The translations under genes were made by a program, and so were the position numbers. From the NCBI GenBank assembly GCA_937934635.1, contig CALGZD010000085.1, forward strand, positions 1 through 6,007: a stretch of DNA of 6,007 nucleotides, written 5' to 3'. This stretch comes from an uncultured Deinococcales bacterium. Lineage in GTDB: Bacteria; Deinococcota; Deinococci; Deinococcales; Trueperaceae. Below are positions 5,411 through 6,007 of this stretch, piece by piece. The notes under the pieces were generated by a model. That model was not told the origin of the DNA, ran no database searches, and saw only the letters and a program-made list of their open reading frames with translations. How positions within the stretch are numbered: the first letter of the stretch is position 1; each line of letters opens with the position of its first letter.

Positions 5411-6007
5411 TTATGATTCTTGATTAGCTAATATGTCATCAATTTGCTTAAGGTGCGCTTCTTCCAAAACAACATCAGCAGCACCTAAGTTATCCTCTAG
5501 TTGACTTACCTTTGTTGCGCCAGTAATAACACTGCTAACGCCATCTTGAGCTAACAACCACGCAAGTGCAAGCTGTGCTCTCGTAATACCTAAATCATCA
5601 GCAACCGCTTTGAGTGCTTTTACCTTTGCAGCATTATCATCATTTATAAAGCTATCAGCAAAACGCTCATTCTCAGCAAAGCGACTACCTTCAGGTATGC
5701 CGCCATCATATTTGCCTGTGAGCATCCCCATAGCTAGTGGACTCCAAAGCACTAAGCCAATACCTTTAGACTTGGTAACAGGTAAGATTTCACTTTCTAC
5801 CCGCTCACGGTAAAGCATCGAATACTGCGGTTGTTCGGTAATTGGTGCAACCAGACCATTTGCCTTAGCAAAAGTATGCGCTTCAGCAATTTGTGTTGCT
5901 GACCACTCGCTAGTTCCCCAGTAAAGCGCACGTCCACTTCGGACAACATCGCTAAATGCTTCAACGATTTCTTCCATTGGGGTTTCGGTATCATAGCGAT
6001 GAGCAAA
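5411..6007 (-). CDS. Aldo/keto reductase, Kv-beta-like subgroup (5' end outside window)
   Basis: The frame is open to the right edge and ends at TAA 5411-5413, giving 198 visible residues. An internal ATG at 5977 is not the start, because family sequence continues upstream as FAHRYDTETPMEE. Kv-beta-type enzymes have roughly 320-350 residues, so about the first 130-150 are missing, including the catalytic Asp, Tyr and Lys. Fragment His3 sits where the fourth tetrad residue falls; animal Kv-beta proteins have Asn there. Further family marks are LYWGTSEWSA (28-37), EQPQYSMLYRE (58-68), WSPLAMGMLTGKY (88-100) and the NADPH-site segment ITGATKVSQLEDNLGA (161-176). It should be a soluble NADPH-dependent carbonyl reductase of unknown substrate, encoded with the MaoC gene one base downstream. 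Confidence 0.92.
   Translation of the reverse strand, partial: FAHRYDTETPMEEIVEAFSDVVRSGRALYWGTSEWSATQIAEAHTFAKANGLVAPITEQPQYSMLYRERVESEILPVTKSKGIGLVLWSPLAMGMLTGKYDGGIPEGSRFAENERFADSFINDDNAAKVKALKAVADDLGITRAQLALAWLLAQDGVSSVITGATKVSQLEDNLGAADVVLEEAHLKQIDDILANQES

Noticed and set aside
5610..5813. 67-codon frame on the plus strand
   Set aside because: It is antisense to the conserved aldo/keto reductase fold.
5797..6006. 69-codon minus-strand frame at the right edge
   Set aside because: It overlaps the aldo/keto reductase out of frame; the reductase frame holds the conserved HRYD and YWGTSEW motifs.

Overview
The window comes from an AT-leaning bacterial chromosome, probably a gammaproteobacterium. 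This is inferred from the protein families and from dispersed-looking C-rich and hairpin repeats between genes; no marker gene is present to fix the taxon. All four genes I can support are on the minus strand, so transcription runs from the right edge to the left edge. Both edges cut a gene.

Reading in the direction of transcription: (1) 6007-5411 holds the C-terminal two thirds of a Kv-beta-type aldo/keto reductase. (2) 5409-4939 is a small MaoC-type hot-dog acyl dehydratase whose start codon lies one base past the reductase stop, so the two are surely co-transcribed. (3) 4938-4478 is a 461-bp non-coding gap rich in small repeats: a tandem C-rich repeat with a hairpin, an 11-bp perfect stem-loop, a 13-bp-period direct repeat, and three ACACAGG copies. 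(4) 4477-1931 encodes an 848-residue c-di-GMP protein laid out as pseudo-receiver, PAS, PAS, degenerate GGDEF, intact EAL. It is best read as a sensory phosphodiesterase. (5) 1930-1822 is a 109-bp gap carrying three GCAGTAT half-sites, two direct and one inverted. (6) 1821-1 is a long exported protein of the AlgX/AlgJ polysaccharide O-acetyltransferase type, with a signal peptide, SGNH-like domain, a probable carbohydrate-binding jelly roll, two short in-frame tandem repeats, and a C-terminus that runs off the window.

The most coherent theme is the left half. A c-di-GMP-degrading regulator sits directly upstream of a periplasmic exopolysaccharide-modifying enzyme, in a system type (alginate-like matrix production) classically controlled by c-di-GMP. 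The reductase/dehydratase pair on the right looks like an unrelated metabolic unit. I do not see a wholly new system. The points most worth following are the perfect 15-bp coding repeat, the extended C-terminus of the AlgX-like protein, the DGVKL replacement of GGDEF, and the GCAGTAT array.
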